NCBI GenBank assembly: GCA_045590215.1
Contig: JAZNQO010000040.1
Span: forward strand, 1-49,264
Direction of reading: 5' to 3'
Length of the DNA: 49,264 bases
DNA from: RUG563 sp045590215
GTDB taxonomy: Bacteria > Bacillota > Clostridia > Christensenellales > Aristaeellaceae
Shown here: piece after piece, positions 41,015 to 49,264 of the stretch
Layout of the letters: each line of letters begins with the position of its first letter
Position numbering within the stretch: the first letter of the stretch is position 1
Program-made: the position numbers and the translations under genes
The notes under the pieces: generated by a model
What the model was told of the DNA's origin: nothing
Databases searched by the model: none
Seen by the model: only the letters and a program-made list of their open reading frames with translations

Positions 41015-41992
41015 ATGACGATCGCTGCTTATATTGCGGACTGGGGTTTTCATGAAGATTTGAAAAAAGAGCAGGCACAGTACCTGACACATGTGAATTA
41101 TTCTTTTGGCCTGATAAAGGACGGCGAAGTAAGCGTTGCCCATCTGCAGGAAAGAAAACGTTTGGAGAAGATTCAGGCGCAATTTCCGCAGATCAAAGTG
41201 AGTTTATCGGTTGGCGGCTGGGGTGCCGGCGGCTTTTCTGAGGCTGTTGCCACGCAAGAGGGAAGAGAAAAGCTCTCCGAAAGTGCCATCCGGGTGATCC
41301 GGGAAATGAAGCTGGACGGCATCGACTGGGACTGGGAATATCCGGGCAGCGATGCGGCCGGAATTGTTTTTGCTGCGGATGATGTGGAGAAAATGAGCCT
41401 GTTTCTTGTGCTGATGGGCGAAAAGCTGAAAGCATTGGGAAAAGAAACCGGGAAATGCTATGAGCAGTCCATTGCGGTTGGGGCAGAAAGAACCAGGGAT
41501 TATTGTTGGGAGAAGGTTTTGCCGGTGCTAACCACTGTGAACCTGATGACCTACGATATGCAGAGCAACGCCTATTGCGGCCATGCTACCAACCTTTGCA
41601 AAGCAGAGACGGCGGCTTTCAGCGTGGAAGAATCAGTGCAGGCGTTTTATGAAGCCGGAGTGCCCAAGGAAAAGATGATGCTGGGGGCAGCGTTTTATTT
41701 CCATGTGTTTGAGGGCGTGGAAGAAGCGACGATCGGAAAGCCCTTCCAAAAGAAGGGCAGGAATTTTGGCTCCGACCATTTGGACGATACATGGCAGCGC
41801 AAATGGGATAAAAAGGCGCAGGCGGCCTATTATGTGAAGGGAAATACGCTGATTTCCGGGGATGACGATGCTTCGCTGTATGGCAAATATCAGTATATTC
41901 AAAAAGAAAATCTGGCCGGGGCGATTCTCTGGGAATTGAACCACGACAGGAAAAACAGGCTGCTGCCCTATCTGGCAGGGCAAAAGCCGTAA
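41015..41992 (+). CDS. GH18 chitinase-like glycosidase, cytoplasmic
   Basis: A 325-residue single-domain GH18 TIM barrel. The catalytic DxxDxDxE motif is complete as DGIDWDWE (D101, D104, D106, E108), preceded by SVGGWG (65-70), and MTYDM lies later. It has no signal peptide, carbohydrate-binding module or LysM domain, so it should act in the cytoplasm on imported short beta-1,4-GlcNAc-containing oligosaccharides or on N-glycan fragments. AGGAAAGG lies 6 nt upstream. It is the last gene of the cassette, suggesting the sugar handled by the kinase and aldolase is released with or from an amino-sugar oligosaccharide. Confidence 0.9.
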   Translation: MTIAAYIADWGFHEDLKKEQAQYLTHVNYSFGLIKDGEVSVAHLQERKRLEKIQAQFPQIKVSLSVGGWGAGGFSEAVATQEGREKLSESAIRVIREMKLDGIDWDWEYPGSDAAGIVFAADDVEKMSLFLVLMGEKLKALGKETGKCYEQSIAVGAERTRDYCWEKVLPVLTTVNLMTYDMQSNAYCGHATNLCKAETAAFSVEESVQAFYEAGVPKEKMMLGAAFYFHVFEGVEEATIGKPFQKKGRNFGSDHLDDTWQRKWDKKAQAAYYVKGNTLISGDDDASLYGKYQYIQKENLAGAILWELNHDRKNRLLPYLAGQKP

Positions 41993-41995
41993 CAA

Positions 41996-42027
41996 AAAAC
42001 GGATGCGTGATAAAACGCATCCGTTTT
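41996..42027. terminator. Bidirectional terminator between GH18 and GH3 genes
   Basis: AAAACGGATGCG (41996-42007) pairs with CGCATCCGTTTT (42016-42027); T runs follow on both strands. Confidence 0.9.
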
Positions 42028-42038
42028 GCTTTGTAGGG

Positions 42039-44246
42039 TCAGGGGAGCAGGGTGAAAGAAGCCTTATTATCGGTTTGGCTATCCGTGCCGATGAACAATT
42101 CAAACAGGCCGGGCTCCGACGTATAATCCATGTTAATATCATAGAAGCGGAGCATTTCTTCCGTGATCTTGAAGGAAACTTCCTTGCTTTCGCCGGGCAG
42201 GAGCGTCACCTTTTCAAAACCCTTCAACTCCCGGACGGGGCGAGCCACGCTGCCCTTCACATCCCGGATGTAAAGTTGTACGGTTTCAGTACCCTGACAG
42301 CTTCCGATGTTTTTGAGGGTGACGGAAGCGAGCAAGGCTTCGCCTTTTTGCAGGCTGTGTTTGCTGATGGCGATGGGGGAGCAGGAAAAGGCGGTGTAGG
42401 TCAGGCCAAAGCCGAAGGGGTAGAGTGGTTCGTTTGGGATATCCTGATATTTGGCACCGAAGCGGCCGTCTGCAAAATGGCCGTGAAAGGGGCGGCCGGA
42501 GTTTAAATGATTATAGTGGATGGGCAATTGGGAAGCACAGTAGGGGAAGCACATGGCGAGCTTGCCGGAGGGGCTGGCGTCGCCGTAAAGGGTGCGGACG
42601 ATGGCCGGGCCGCCTTCCGTGCCGGGCAGCCATGCCACCAAAATGGCCTTGGCTTTATCCTTGATGGAACGGATATCCATGGGACGGCCGCAGAAAAGCA
42701 CCACCGTGATATTATCATTTACCTTGGCTACTTCATCAAAAAGCCGTTGCTGGCAGGACGGCAGGGTCAGGAAAGCACGGCTGGCAGCTTCGCCGGTAAA
42801 CTCACGGTGCTCCCCAAGAGCCAAGACCACCTGATCGGCTGCTTTAGCCGCTTCGATAGCCTCTGAAAGAGCCTTTTCCACGTCCGTTTCTTCTCTTTCC
42901 ACAGGCTTTTGGAAGCCGTGGATAATCTCGTTTTCATCAACCACCGGGCAGCCCTTGGCAAAGGAAGTGAGCCCGGGCAGCCGGGCGTCCATCAGGGCGG
43001 ATTTCAGGGTGGTGGTGTCCTGATCGTCGGAGAAGATGGCCCAGGAGCCGCAGAGATATTTGTTATCCACAAAGGGGCCGATAAAGGCCGTTTTTTTCGC
43101 GGCGTCCTTTTGCAGGGGCAGCATATTTTCGTTTTTCAAAAGCACAAAGGACGCTTCTGCGCAGGCCTGCGCCGCCTTTTTGTGCGCATCGCAAAGGAGC
43201 AATTTCGCTTCGTCGTCACGGCTTAAATCCTTATAGGGGTTTTCAAAAAGCCCCAGTTTATTCTTTAATTCCAGCACACGCAGGCAGCTTTCGTCAATGA
43301 GGGAAAGGGGCACAACGCCGTCTTCCACCAGCTTTTTCAGGTGCTTGATATAGGAGGGGCTTGCCATGTCCATATCCACACCGGCTTCAATGGCAAGACG
43401 GGCAGCCTCCGAAAAGTCTTCCGCAACGCCGTGGTTCACCATCTCGCCAACCGCTGCCCAATCGGAAATAACCATGCCCTCAAAGCCCATTTCATCCCGG
43501 AGGATATGGCGCAGGAGGGTCTTATTGGCGGTAGAGGGAACACGGTTCAGCGTGTTGAAAGAGGTCATTACCAACGCCACATCCGCATCAACGGCAGCCT
43601 TATACGCCGCCAGATAATCATCTCGCAGCGTGCGCTCGGACAGCTCCACATTGGCGTAATCCTTTCCGGCTTCGGGGGCACCATAGCCGGCAAAATGCTT
43701 GAGGCAGGCGGCGATGCAGCCTTTTTCTTTCAGATCATCGCCCTGATAGCCCTTTACCATGGCGGCAGCCATCAGCCCGTTCAAATAGGGGTCTTCCCCC
43801 GTGGATTCCATCACACGGCCCCATCTGGCATCCCGAACCAGGTCAGCCATGGGGGAGAAGGTAACGTGAATCCCGGCGACAGCGGCCTCTTTGGCAGCGA
43901 TGGCAGCCCCTTCTTTCACCATTTCGGGGTCAAAGGTGCAGCCCTGCGCCAGAGGAACAGGGAACACGGTGCGATAGCCGTTGACGATATCCGCCATGAA
44001 AATGAGGGGAATATGATGGGGATGGGCGGCCATATAAGCCTTTTGAAGCGGCGCAATTTTTTCAGCACCGATGATGGAAAGATAACTTCCGGCCAGGGTC
44101 AATTCCTCCTGGGTGATGCCCATATCGCTGGCAGGGCCTGTGATATTGCCGCCATTTTGGAAATAGGAAGGAAGCTGCACCAGCTGGCCGATTTTTTCTT
44201 CCAGAGACATTTGGAATAACAAATTCTGCAATGCTTCGGTACGCAT
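42039..44246 (-). CDS. GH3 beta-glucosidase-like enzyme
   Basis: A 735-residue GH3 enzyme with the usual three parts: a TIM-barrel domain (MADIVNGYRTVFP, CLKHFAGYG, nucleophile D262 in MVISDWAAVG), a second alpha/beta domain with the ALGEHREFTGEA acid/base loop, and a fibronectin III-like end (TETVQLYIRDV). There is no signal peptide, so it works on imported oligosaccharides in the cytoplasm. Family activities include beta-glucosidase, beta-xylosidase and alpha-L-arabinofuranosidase; this domain order (A-B-Fn3) fits beta-glucosidase or beta-xylosidase. The start at 44246 has AAGGA 11 nt upstream; an upstream ATG lies within the preceding gene. It follows the amidohydrolase by 40 bases. Confidence 0.93.
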   Translation of the reverse strand: MRTEALQNLLFQMSLEEKIGQLVQLPSYFQNGGNITGPASDMGITQEELTLAGSYLSIIGAEKIAPLQKAYMAAHPHHIPLIFMADIVNGYRTVFPVPLAQGCTFDPEMVKEGAAIAAKEAAVAGIHVTFSPMADLVRDARWGRVMESTGEDPYLNGLMAAAMVKGYQGDDLKEKGCIAACLKHFAGYGAPEAGKDYANVELSERTLRDDYLAAYKAAVDADVALVMTSFNTLNRVPSTANKTLLRHILRDEMGFEGMVISDWAAVGEMVNHGVAEDFSEAARLAIEAGVDMDMASPSYIKHLKKLVEDGVVPLSLIDESCLRVLELKNKLGLFENPYKDLSRDDEAKLLLCDAHKKAAQACAEASFVLLKNENMLPLQKDAAKKTAFIGPFVDNKYLCGSWAIFSDDQDTTTLKSALMDARLPGLTSFAKGCPVVDENEIIHGFQKPVEREETDVEKALSEAIEAAKAADQVVLALGEHREFTGEAASRAFLTLPSCQQRLFDEVAKVNDNITVVLFCGRPMDIRSIKDKAKAILVAWLPGTEGGPAIVRTLYGDASPSGKLAMCFPYCASQLPIHYNHLNSGRPFHGHFADGRFGAKYQDIPNEPLYPFGFGLTYTAFSCSPIAISKHSLQKGEALLASVTLKNIGSCQGTETVQLYIRDVKGSVARPVRELKGFEKVTLLPGESKEVSFKITEEMLRFYDINMDYTSEPGLFELFIGTDSQTDNKASFTLLP

Positions 44247-44286
44247 GGGAGAAACTGTCCTTTCAGGCGTTAATAATTTCGGAACA

Positions 44287-45426
44287 TCAGATGCTTTTTC
44301 CGTTGATAAACACGGCCTTGATTTCCGTGGATACTTCAAAGGGGCAGCCGTTGGTGATGACGATATCGGCATCCTTGCCTTCTTCCAGGGAGCCCACCCG
44401 ATCTGCCACGCCGATATGCCGGGCAGGATTGATGGTGATCGCTTTTAGAGCATCGAAGGGATCCATCCCGGCTTTCACGGCCAGCCCTGCGCAAAGGGGC
44501 AGATATTTCTGGGGAATCACCGGGGCGTCGGTGATGATGGACACATGGCATCCGGCTTTCGCCAGCACGCCGGGGGTTTCCCAGCTTTTGTTGCGCAGTT
44601 CAAACTTGGTGGCGTGGGTGAGGGTAGGGCCAACGGCCAGCATCACATTTTCCCGCGACAGATGATGGGGCACCAGATGCCCTTCCGTCACATGCTCCAA
44701 GGTGATCAGCACGTCAAATTCCTTGGCGATACGCAGGGCGGTAAAGATATCATCTGCCTGATGGGCGTGGGCTTTCAAGGGAATTTCCTTGCGCATCACG
44801 GGTAAAAGGGCGTTCAGCTTCATATCAAAGGGCGGCAGCTTGGACGCATCATCCCCAGCCCGTTCAATCTTTTGCTGATATTCCTTGGCCTTGAACAGCA
44901 TTTCACGGAGCTTTGCTGCGGTGGTCATGCGGCTGGAATCGCCCTTTTCACGATAGCAGCGTTTGGGATTTTCCCCAAAAGCGCATTTCATGGCCACTTC
45001 CTGCTTGATGCACATATCGTCAATGCGATCGCCCATGGGCTTGAACGCAGCGAAGGTGCCGCCCAGCACATTGGCACTGCCGGGGCCGGCGCAGAGGGTG
45101 GTAACCCCGGCTTCACGGGCTTCCTTCAAGGTTTCGTCACGAGGCTCGATGGCGTCAATGGCACGCAGCTGGCAGGCCAGAATATCGCCCATTTCGTTAT
45201 AATCTGCGCCTTCAAAACCGATGCCGTAGCCATGCAGGCCGGTATGGCAATGGGCTTCCACAAAGCCGGGATAGATTTCCAGCCCGGAAGCGTCGAAGAT
45301 TTCGGCATCTTCACAAGAAATATTGGGGGCGATTTTCTTAATTTTCCCATTTTCCACCAGAATATCGGCTATAAAGGGTTCCGGGGAAACAGCGTTGTGG
45401 ATCAGACCTTTTTTGATGAGCAGCAT
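44287..45426 (-). CDS. Amidohydrolase (imidazolonepropionase-like)
   Basis: A 379-residue metal-dependent amidohydrolase. The N-terminal HxH metal motif is EAHCHTG (H59, H61), followed by a long insertion region (EKGDSSRMT) and later AHAHQADDI, EHVTEGH and a terminal TDAPVIP, supplying the remaining His and Asp ligands. The C-terminus (GSLEEGKDADIVI, VFINGK) is the typical small beta domain. Family members hydrolyse cyclic amides such as imidazolonepropionate; the true substrate here is unknown, and no histidine-utilisation gene is nearby. AGGAGG lies 8 nt upstream of ATG 45426. It precedes the GH3 gene on the same strand. No convincing promoter was found in 45427-45504. Confidence 0.85.
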   Translation of the reverse strand: MLLIKKGLIHNAVSPEPFIADILVENGKIKKIAPNISCEDAEIFDASGLEIYPGFVEAHCHTGLHGYGIGFEGADYNEMGDILACQLRAIDAIEPRDETLKEAREAGVTTLCAGPGSANVLGGTFAAFKPMGDRIDDMCIKQEVAMKCAFGENPKRCYREKGDSSRMTTAAKLREMLFKAKEYQQKIERAGDDASKLPPFDMKLNALLPVMRKEIPLKAHAHQADDIFTALRIAKEFDVLITLEHVTEGHLVPHHLSRENVMLAVGPTLTHATKFELRNKSWETPGVLAKAGCHVSIITDAPVIPQKYLPLCAGLAVKAGMDPFDALKAITINPARHIGVADRVGSLEEGKDADIVITNGCPFEVSTEIKAVFINGKSI

Positions 45427-45504
45427 GGGGAAAACCTCCTTTTGTTTTTGCGGCAATGCACGCAGATTTGTCAGGAAAAAGTTGCTTTATGGAATAAAAT
45501 GCCG

Positions 45505-45533
45505 TTGAATGTTGTATGAGGAAGTGGTATAAT
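45505..45533 (+). promoter_or_regulatory. Sigma-A promoter of the glyoxalase-fold gene
   Basis: TTGAAT (45505-45510), 17-nt spacer, TATAAT (45528-45533), giving about 57 nt of leader before the ATG. Confidence 0.8.
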
Positions 45534-45596
45534 AAGAATAAGAAAAACCACAAAGAAAATACCTGTACAAAATTGAAAAGAAAGAAGGATAAGATA

Positions 45597-46055
45597 ATGG
45601 CAGGGGTATTGAATACACTGAAAGTGACCCAGATTGGTTTTATTGTGCGCAATGTGGAAGAAACAAAGGAAAAGATGGCTGCTTTTTTGGGGATTCCCGT
45701 GCCGCCCACTTGCGATGGCGGTGAATTCAGCGTGACGCAGACCACCGTCAACGGACAGCCTGCGCCCAAGGCCAATTGCAAAATGGCGTTTTTTGATCTG
45801 GAAAATATCCAGCTGGAATTGATCGAGCCCAACGGCGAAAAGAGCACATGGCAGGATTTCCTGGATGAACACGGCGAAGGCATTCATCATATTGCCTTTG
45901 GCGTGAAGGGCACGGATCAGATGGTGCTCAATGCGGAAGCTTTCGGTTTCAAATGCACCCAGCGGGGCAAATACGGCGATGGCGGCGGTGAATATGCCTA
46001 TCTGGATGCCACCAGCCAGCTCAAGTGCTTTGTGGAGACGCTGGAAAGCTATTGA
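45597..46055 (+). CDS. VOC/glyoxalase-fold protein, methylmalonyl-CoA epimerase-like
   Basis: A 152-residue protein made of two VOC-fold modules. Early TQIGFIVRNVEETKE and later EGIHHIAFGVKGTDQM carry the usual conserved His near each module's first strand, and ENIQLELIEP supplies a Glu. The layout matches the methylmalonyl-CoA epimerase branch more than glyoxalase I, but the substrate is not certain, and no mutase or propionyl-CoA gene is nearby. AGAAGGA lies about 6 nt upstream of ATG 45597. It is a single-gene unit with a consensus promoter; downstream are two hairpins (46083-46103 and 46120-46143) but no good T tract. Confidence 0.82.
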   Translation: MAGVLNTLKVTQIGFIVRNVEETKEKMAAFLGIPVPPTCDGGEFSVTQTTVNGQPAPKANCKMAFFDLENIQLELIEPNGEKSTWQDFLDEHGEGIHHIAFGVKGTDQMVLNAEAFGFKCTQRGKYGDGGGEYAYLDATSQLKCFVETLESY

Positions 46056-46082
46056 GGAAGCTGTTTTTTGCCCTAAAAAGAG

Positions 46083-46143
46083 ACAAAAGTAACTTACTTT
46101 TGTAAGTATAGCATTTCTGCCCGGCCTTGACAATAGGGCCGGG
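46083..46143 (+). terminator. Two weak hairpins after the glyoxalase-fold gene
   Basis: ACAAAAGT/ACTTTTGT (46083-46090, 46096-46103) and CCCGGCC/GGCCGGG (46120-46126, 46137-46143). Neither has a T run, so termination is uncertain. Confidence 0.4.
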
Positions 46144-46208
46144 ATGGATAGAATGTGAAAAAAGAATCAGAATTCTACAAAAAATATAAACTTTTTTCCT
46201 TTAGGGGG

Positions 46209-46237
46209 TTCCCTATTGCACTCAAATGTGCTAAAAT
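46209..46237 (+). promoter_or_regulatory. Promoter candidate of the LacI-GGDEF gene
   Basis: TTCCCT (46209-46214), 17-nt spacer, TAAAAT (46232-46237) preceded by TGTGC, an extended -10 form. Confidence 0.6.
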
Positions 46238-46290
46238 GACTACGTATGTAACTGATGTTATTTTATGGGGAAGGAGGGCGCACCGAAAAG

Positions 46291-48216
46291 ATGATTACAG
46301 ATGGCCGCAAAACCATTGGCATTTTTATGAACCGGGCGGATACGGATTTCCAAGGTATTGTGCAAAGGATCACCCACCGGGAATTCAAAAAGCTGGGCTA
46401 TGATATTTTCTATTTCTTCACGGTTGGCTATCGTGACAGCGAAAATCATTACGACGAATTGGAAAAGAGCATGTTTTCCTTTGCGCCCATTGAAAAGCTG
46501 GACGGCGCACTGGTGATGCCGGACTCTTATGACATGCACGGGTTCAGGGATATGCTGCTGGACATGCTGGAAAGCAGGGCGAAATGCCCCATTGTTTGCG
46601 TGCGGGACAGCGGCAACCCCTATGACAGCATATATACGGACGACAGCAATTCTTTGGAACCGCTGATGGCGCATCTGCTGGATGACCATAAGTTTACCAA
46701 GGTTTGCTTTCAGGCTGGCTATAAAGAACATCCGGACAGCAACGCCCGTCTTGCCTGCTATCAGCGTGAAATGGCAAAGCGGGGTCTTGCCGTGCCGGAA
46801 AACGGCATTTATTACGGCAGCATGTGGGTGAAAGGCGCAGATCTGGCCTTTGAACACTTCTTTGGCGACCCCGATAATTGGCCGGAAGCTGTTGTCTGCG
46901 CCAATGACTATATGGCCTATGCGCTGATTGAAGAATTGTATCAACGGGGCTATAATGTGCCGGAAGATGTGGTCGTCACGGGCTTTGATAATATCAAGGA
47001 TTACGAGCTTTGCCGGATTCCACTGACCACGGTTGGCCAGGATTATGACAACATGGTGCTTGGTGCCATCAACCTTCTGCATGAGAGGATTCAGGCAAAG
47101 GAACGGGGCGAAGAGCTGCCCAAGCCCAAACATTATAAGCTGCCGGGCTCCTTGCAGATTCGGGATACCTGCGGCTGCGGCAGCGATGAGCCGCCGGAAG
47201 ATCTGACACAGCGTGTTATGCGGATGAACAAGGAACAGCGTTCCATCCGCCAGCGTGAAATCAGCCAGACCTATTTCTCCATCGAGCTCAACGCTGTGGA
47301 TGATTATGACCGGATTCACCATACTATTTTCCGCAAGCTCAACGATATTCCGGCACTGCGGGACTTCTACCTGTGCCTGTTTGAAGATGAAAACGGCTTT
47401 TCGGAAAAAATTACGGATCATGTGCGGCTGATGTCTGCCATCCGGGACAGGCAGGATAAGGGTGTTCCCAATATCACCTTTGACCGCGGCCTGATCGTTC
47501 CTTCCCTTGCGGAAAGGGCGGATGAGCCCCAGGCCTTCTATGTGCATCTGCTGCATCAGAGGGAAAGCATGTTTGGCTATACGGTGATGCAATTGCAGGA
47601 CGGGGAAGTGCCCAGCATGTTCTACATGCACTGGAACATCATCATTTCCATCGCTTTGCGCACGCTGGCCAACCAGTTTAAGCTGGAAGCTCTCTATGAA
47701 GAAAGACGGCGTTCCTCCATTACGGATGTGCTGACGGGTATTTATAACCGGCGTGGATTTGAAGAGCTGCTTTCCTCCAAATGGGCGGAAATGTGCCAGC
47801 AGGAAAAGACGGTCTGCTTCATTTCGCTGGACTTGGATAACCTCAAAGCTATCAACGATACCTACGGCCATCTGGAGGGCGGCGACCTGGCCCTGAAAAC
47901 CATCGCCAATGGCATCATGGCGGCCAGCCCGGAAGGTGTTATTGCTGCCCGGTTTGGCGGCGACGAATACTGGGTGTTCCTGCCCGATTGCGGCGATGAA
48001 GGGGCGAAGAAATTCCGCTTCCTGTTTGAACAATATCTGAAGGAATACAATAAAACGGCCCGGTTTACGGTGGGGGCTTCCATCGGGGCTGCGGTGTTTG
48101 AGCTGGGTGAGGGCTTGACAATGAGCCAGTGCATCCACGAAAGCGACGAGATTCTCTATCAGGAAAAGAAACGCCGCCACGCCGAGCTGAAAAAGCACGC
48201 CATGAACCTAAAATAA
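46291..48216 (+). CDS. LacI-type sugar-sensor fused to a GGDEF domain
   Basis: A 641-residue soluble protein. Residues about 5-290 form a LacI/periplasmic-binding-protein fold (KTIGIFMNRADTDFQ, PVCANDYMAYALIEE as VVCANDYMAY, VVVTGFDNI), without the usual LacI helix-turn-helix and without signal peptide or membrane helix. A linker region with a coiled coil (about 300-470) leads to a GGDEF diguanylate cyclase domain: SITDVLTGIYNRRGF, DLDNLKAINDTYGH and the active site GGDEY (556-560). The RxxD inhibitory site is absent. It should make cyclic di-GMP in response to a cytoplasmic sugar. ATG 46291 has AAGGAGG 13 nt upstream, rather far. It is a single-gene unit with a strong terminator. Confidence 0.9.
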   Translation: MITDGRKTIGIFMNRADTDFQGIVQRITHREFKKLGYDIFYFFTVGYRDSENHYDELEKSMFSFAPIEKLDGALVMPDSYDMHGFRDMLLDMLESRAKCPIVCVRDSGNPYDSIYTDDSNSLEPLMAHLLDDHKFTKVCFQAGYKEHPDSNARLACYQREMAKRGLAVPENGIYYGSMWVKGADLAFEHFFGDPDNWPEAVVCANDYMAYALIEELYQRGYNVPEDVVVTGFDNIKDYELCRIPLTTVGQDYDNMVLGAINLLHERIQAKERGEELPKPKHYKLPGSLQIRDTCGCGSDEPPEDLTQRVMRMNKEQRSIRQREISQTYFSIELNAVDDYDRIHHTIFRKLNDIPALRDFYLCLFEDENGFSEKITDHVRLMSAIRDRQDKGVPNITFDRGLIVPSLAERADEPQAFYVHLLHQRESMFGYTVMQLQDGEVPSMFYMHWNIIISIALRTLANQFKLEALYEERRRSSITDVLTGIYNRRGFEELLSSKWAEMCQQEKTVCFISLDLDNLKAINDTYGHLEGGDLALKTIANGIMAASPEGVIAARFGGDEYWVFLPDCGDEGAKKFRFLFEQYLKEYNKTARFTVGASIGAAVFELGEGLTMSQCIHESDEILYQEKKRRHAELKKHAMNLK

Positions 48217-48231
48217 AACACATAAACAAAG

Positions 48232-48265
48232 CTGCTGTTTCCGAAAATGGAAGCAGCAGTTTTTT
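48232..48265 (+). terminator. Intrinsic terminator of the LacI-GGDEF gene
   Basis: CTGCTGTTTCC (48232-48242) pairs with GGAAGCAGCAG (48249-48259), then TTTTTT. Confidence 0.9.
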
Positions 48266-48308
48266 GTTGGGAAGCATGGTATAAAACCATGAACCGTGTG
48301 TGTAATTT

Positions 48309-49264
48309 TTATTTTTTTGTAAAGCGCAACATGTTCCAGCTCATGGGCTGCACAGCGGCTTCCACCATGCCCTTTTCGCAAGTGGTATCGCTTACGGGCA
48401 CGGGATGGAGGGTATCCGGATGGTCATAATCGTTATAAGCATCGGGGTCATTGGAGAAAAGAGCCGTATGGCCTGCAAACTGCCAGCCGGGGAAGGAACG
48501 GGCATCCAGAGAGAGGGCGTGGACGTCTTTGGGGTCTGTGTTGATGACGAAGACGGTCAGATCCCCGTTTTCGTCGTTGAGTGCAGCGGCAGATTGGATA
48601 TAATCCACCTTCTCAAAGCCGCCGTACTGGTTCATATCGTCAATGGCGTAGGGTTCCACGTCGTAGGTTTCGCAATCCACCACCGTTTGCAGGGAAGTGC
48701 CCTGACCAAAGCGCATCAGCTGGGTCATGGGGTAGTAGGCGGCGGACTTCCATGCATGTTCCCGGCTGGGGGCGCACAGCTGGTGCAGGCCGCTGGTGGC
48801 GCAGCCGATTTTGATGCGGTCCGCATGGCGCAGCAGGGTGAGGGTGATGGAAGCGGCGGCCAGCGTGCGGGGCATTTCGCCGGATTTTTTGAACATGCGC
48901 CGGGTAGACCAGTCGTCCGGGTCATGGCGCACATATGTACGGTTGGGGTCAAAGGAATAGAAGTTCAGATCGTGCTGACGGCCGCCTACGCCCAGATGCA
49001 CACCATTGGCCGGCCGATAGGAAGCGGCGTATTCATCAAAGGAGATCAGCATCTTCTTTTTGACACGCTTGTGGGTCTGGATATAGTCACACAGGCCGAT
49101 TTCCGTGCGGATGTAATCTTCGAAAGACTGATAGGCTGCCAGCAAACCGCCCACATGATCGATGGGGGCGGAATGGTAATGATGCATGGAAATGTAATCC
49201 ACCGTTTCGTAGCACTGTTCCAGCACCTGCCGATCCCAATCCGGATAATGGTTCAGATGGGGAG
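48309..49264 (-). CDS. GH51 alpha-L-arabinofuranosidase, C-terminal part (partial)
   Basis: The frame runs off the end of the window at 49264; 318 residues of the C-terminal part are present. It has the GH51 nucleophile region MLISFDEYAA (Glu in FDEY) after the YISMHHYHSAP segment, and the C-terminal beta-sandwich domain ending VQPMSWNMLRF. The apparent GTG start at 49224-49226 is not real, since the same frame continues upstream as HLNHYPDWDRQ, matching the family. The full enzyme, about 500 residues, releases alpha-L-arabinofuranose from arabinoxylan or arabinan oligosaccharides. With GH127, AraK and AraD at the left end it supports arabinose use. Confidence 0.92.
   Translation of the reverse strand, partial: PHLNHYPDWDRQVLEQCYETVDYISMHHYHSAPIDHVGGLLAAYQSFEDYIRTEIGLCDYIQTHKRVKKKMLISFDEYAASYRPANGVHLGVGGRQHDLNFYSFDPNRTYVRHDPDDWSTRRMFKKSGEMPRTLAAASITLTLLRHADRIKIGCATSGLHQLCAPSREHAWKSAAYYPMTQLMRFGQGTSLQTVVDCETYDVEPYAIDDMNQYGGFEKVDYIQSAAALNDENGDLTVFVINTDPKDVHALSLDARSFPGWQFAGHTALFSNDPDAYNDYDHPDTLHPVPVSDTTCEKGMVEAAVQPMSWNMLRFTKK

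Noticed and set aside
46258..48198. A 646-codon minus-strand frame opposite the LacI-GGDEF gene
   Set aside because: Antisense shadow caused by codon bias; the plus-strand gene carries unmistakable domains, a terminator and a promoter.
30297..48216. Treating the HD-GYP and GGDEF genes as one linked system
   Set aside because: They are 13 kb apart with many unrelated operons between; only a functional link is suggested.
1..49264. tRNA, rRNA, CRISPR or riboswitch
   Set aside because: I saw no T-loop plus acceptor patterns, no rRNA blocks, no regularly spaced repeats and no recognised riboswitch core; a covariance-model scan would settle this.

Overview
The window reads as chromosomal DNA of an anaerobic Bacillota, most likely a gut- or rumen-type member of the Clostridia. 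The pointers are an oxygen-sensitive class III ribonucleotide reductase (NrdD/NrdG), an H-cluster-type iron-sulfur protein, sigma-A promoters with almost invariant 17-nt spacers, AGGAGG ribosome sites, frequent TTG/GTG starts, and many plant-glycan enzymes. Except for one A+T-rich stretch (about 22.3-25.1 kb) base composition looks even, and genes are densely packed in short operons separated by clear intrinsic terminators. No rRNA, tRNA, CRISPR array, insertion sequence, integrase or replication origin was found.

Layout. 0-4.5 kb: the end of tuf, then a promoter and a three-gene L-arabinose operon (GH127 beta-L-arabinofuranosidase, AraK-like ribulokinase, AraD). 4.5-4.9 kb: a convergent gap with an inverted repeat pair. 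4.9-10 kb: a P-loop kinase-like protein, a large secreted wall-binding protein with a possible divergent L,D-transpeptidase-like end, a class 3 lipase-like hydrolase, and a doubtful membrane protein. 10-11.6 kb: a DEAD-box helicase and two copies of a dispersed hairpin repeat. 11.6-15.9 kb (minus strand): a five-gene signalling-like operon (DRTGG, HATPase, H-cluster protein, DRTGG, PHP phosphoesterase) with mannonate dehydratase at its end. 16-20 kb: lepA-cvpA-MATE, divergent from threonine aldolase and a stand-alone GMP synthase synthetase subunit. 22.3-25.1 kb: an A+T-rich accessory island with a coiled-coil protein, a zinc-ribbon/coiled-coil/GIY-YIG-like protein and two gene remnants. 25.1-30.1 kb: OYE-family oxidoreductase, variant peptide deformylase, MFS and ZIP transporters, and a parallel beta-helix protein. 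30.3-33.3 kb: a propeller/HD-GYP sensor. 33.3-37.8 kb: thioredoxin reductase-like protein, NrdD with a C-terminal glutaredoxin-like domain, and NrdG, with paired NrdR-type boxes on the nrdD promoter. 37.9-42 kb: an isomerase/PfkB kinase/class II aldolase/GH18 operon. 42-49.3 kb: GH3 glycosidase with an amidohydrolase, a glyoxalase-fold epimerase-like protein, a soluble LacI-type sensor fused to GGDEF, and a partial GH51 arabinofuranosidase.

How they fit together. GH127 and GH51 release L-arabinose, which AraK and AraD feed to the pentose phosphate pathway; the isomerase for that route is not in the window. UxuA serves hexuronates, GH3 and GH18 process oligosaccharides, and the 38-41 kb cassette looks like a complete aldose to triose route for an unidentified sugar. 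Two second-messenger proteins (HD-GYP and GGDEF), both with carbohydrate-associated sensor domains, suggest cyclic dinucleotide control tied to sugar supply. The H-cluster operon is the best candidate for a poorly described sensory system; the A+T-rich two-gene island is the best candidate for an uncharacterised accessory or defence-like unit.
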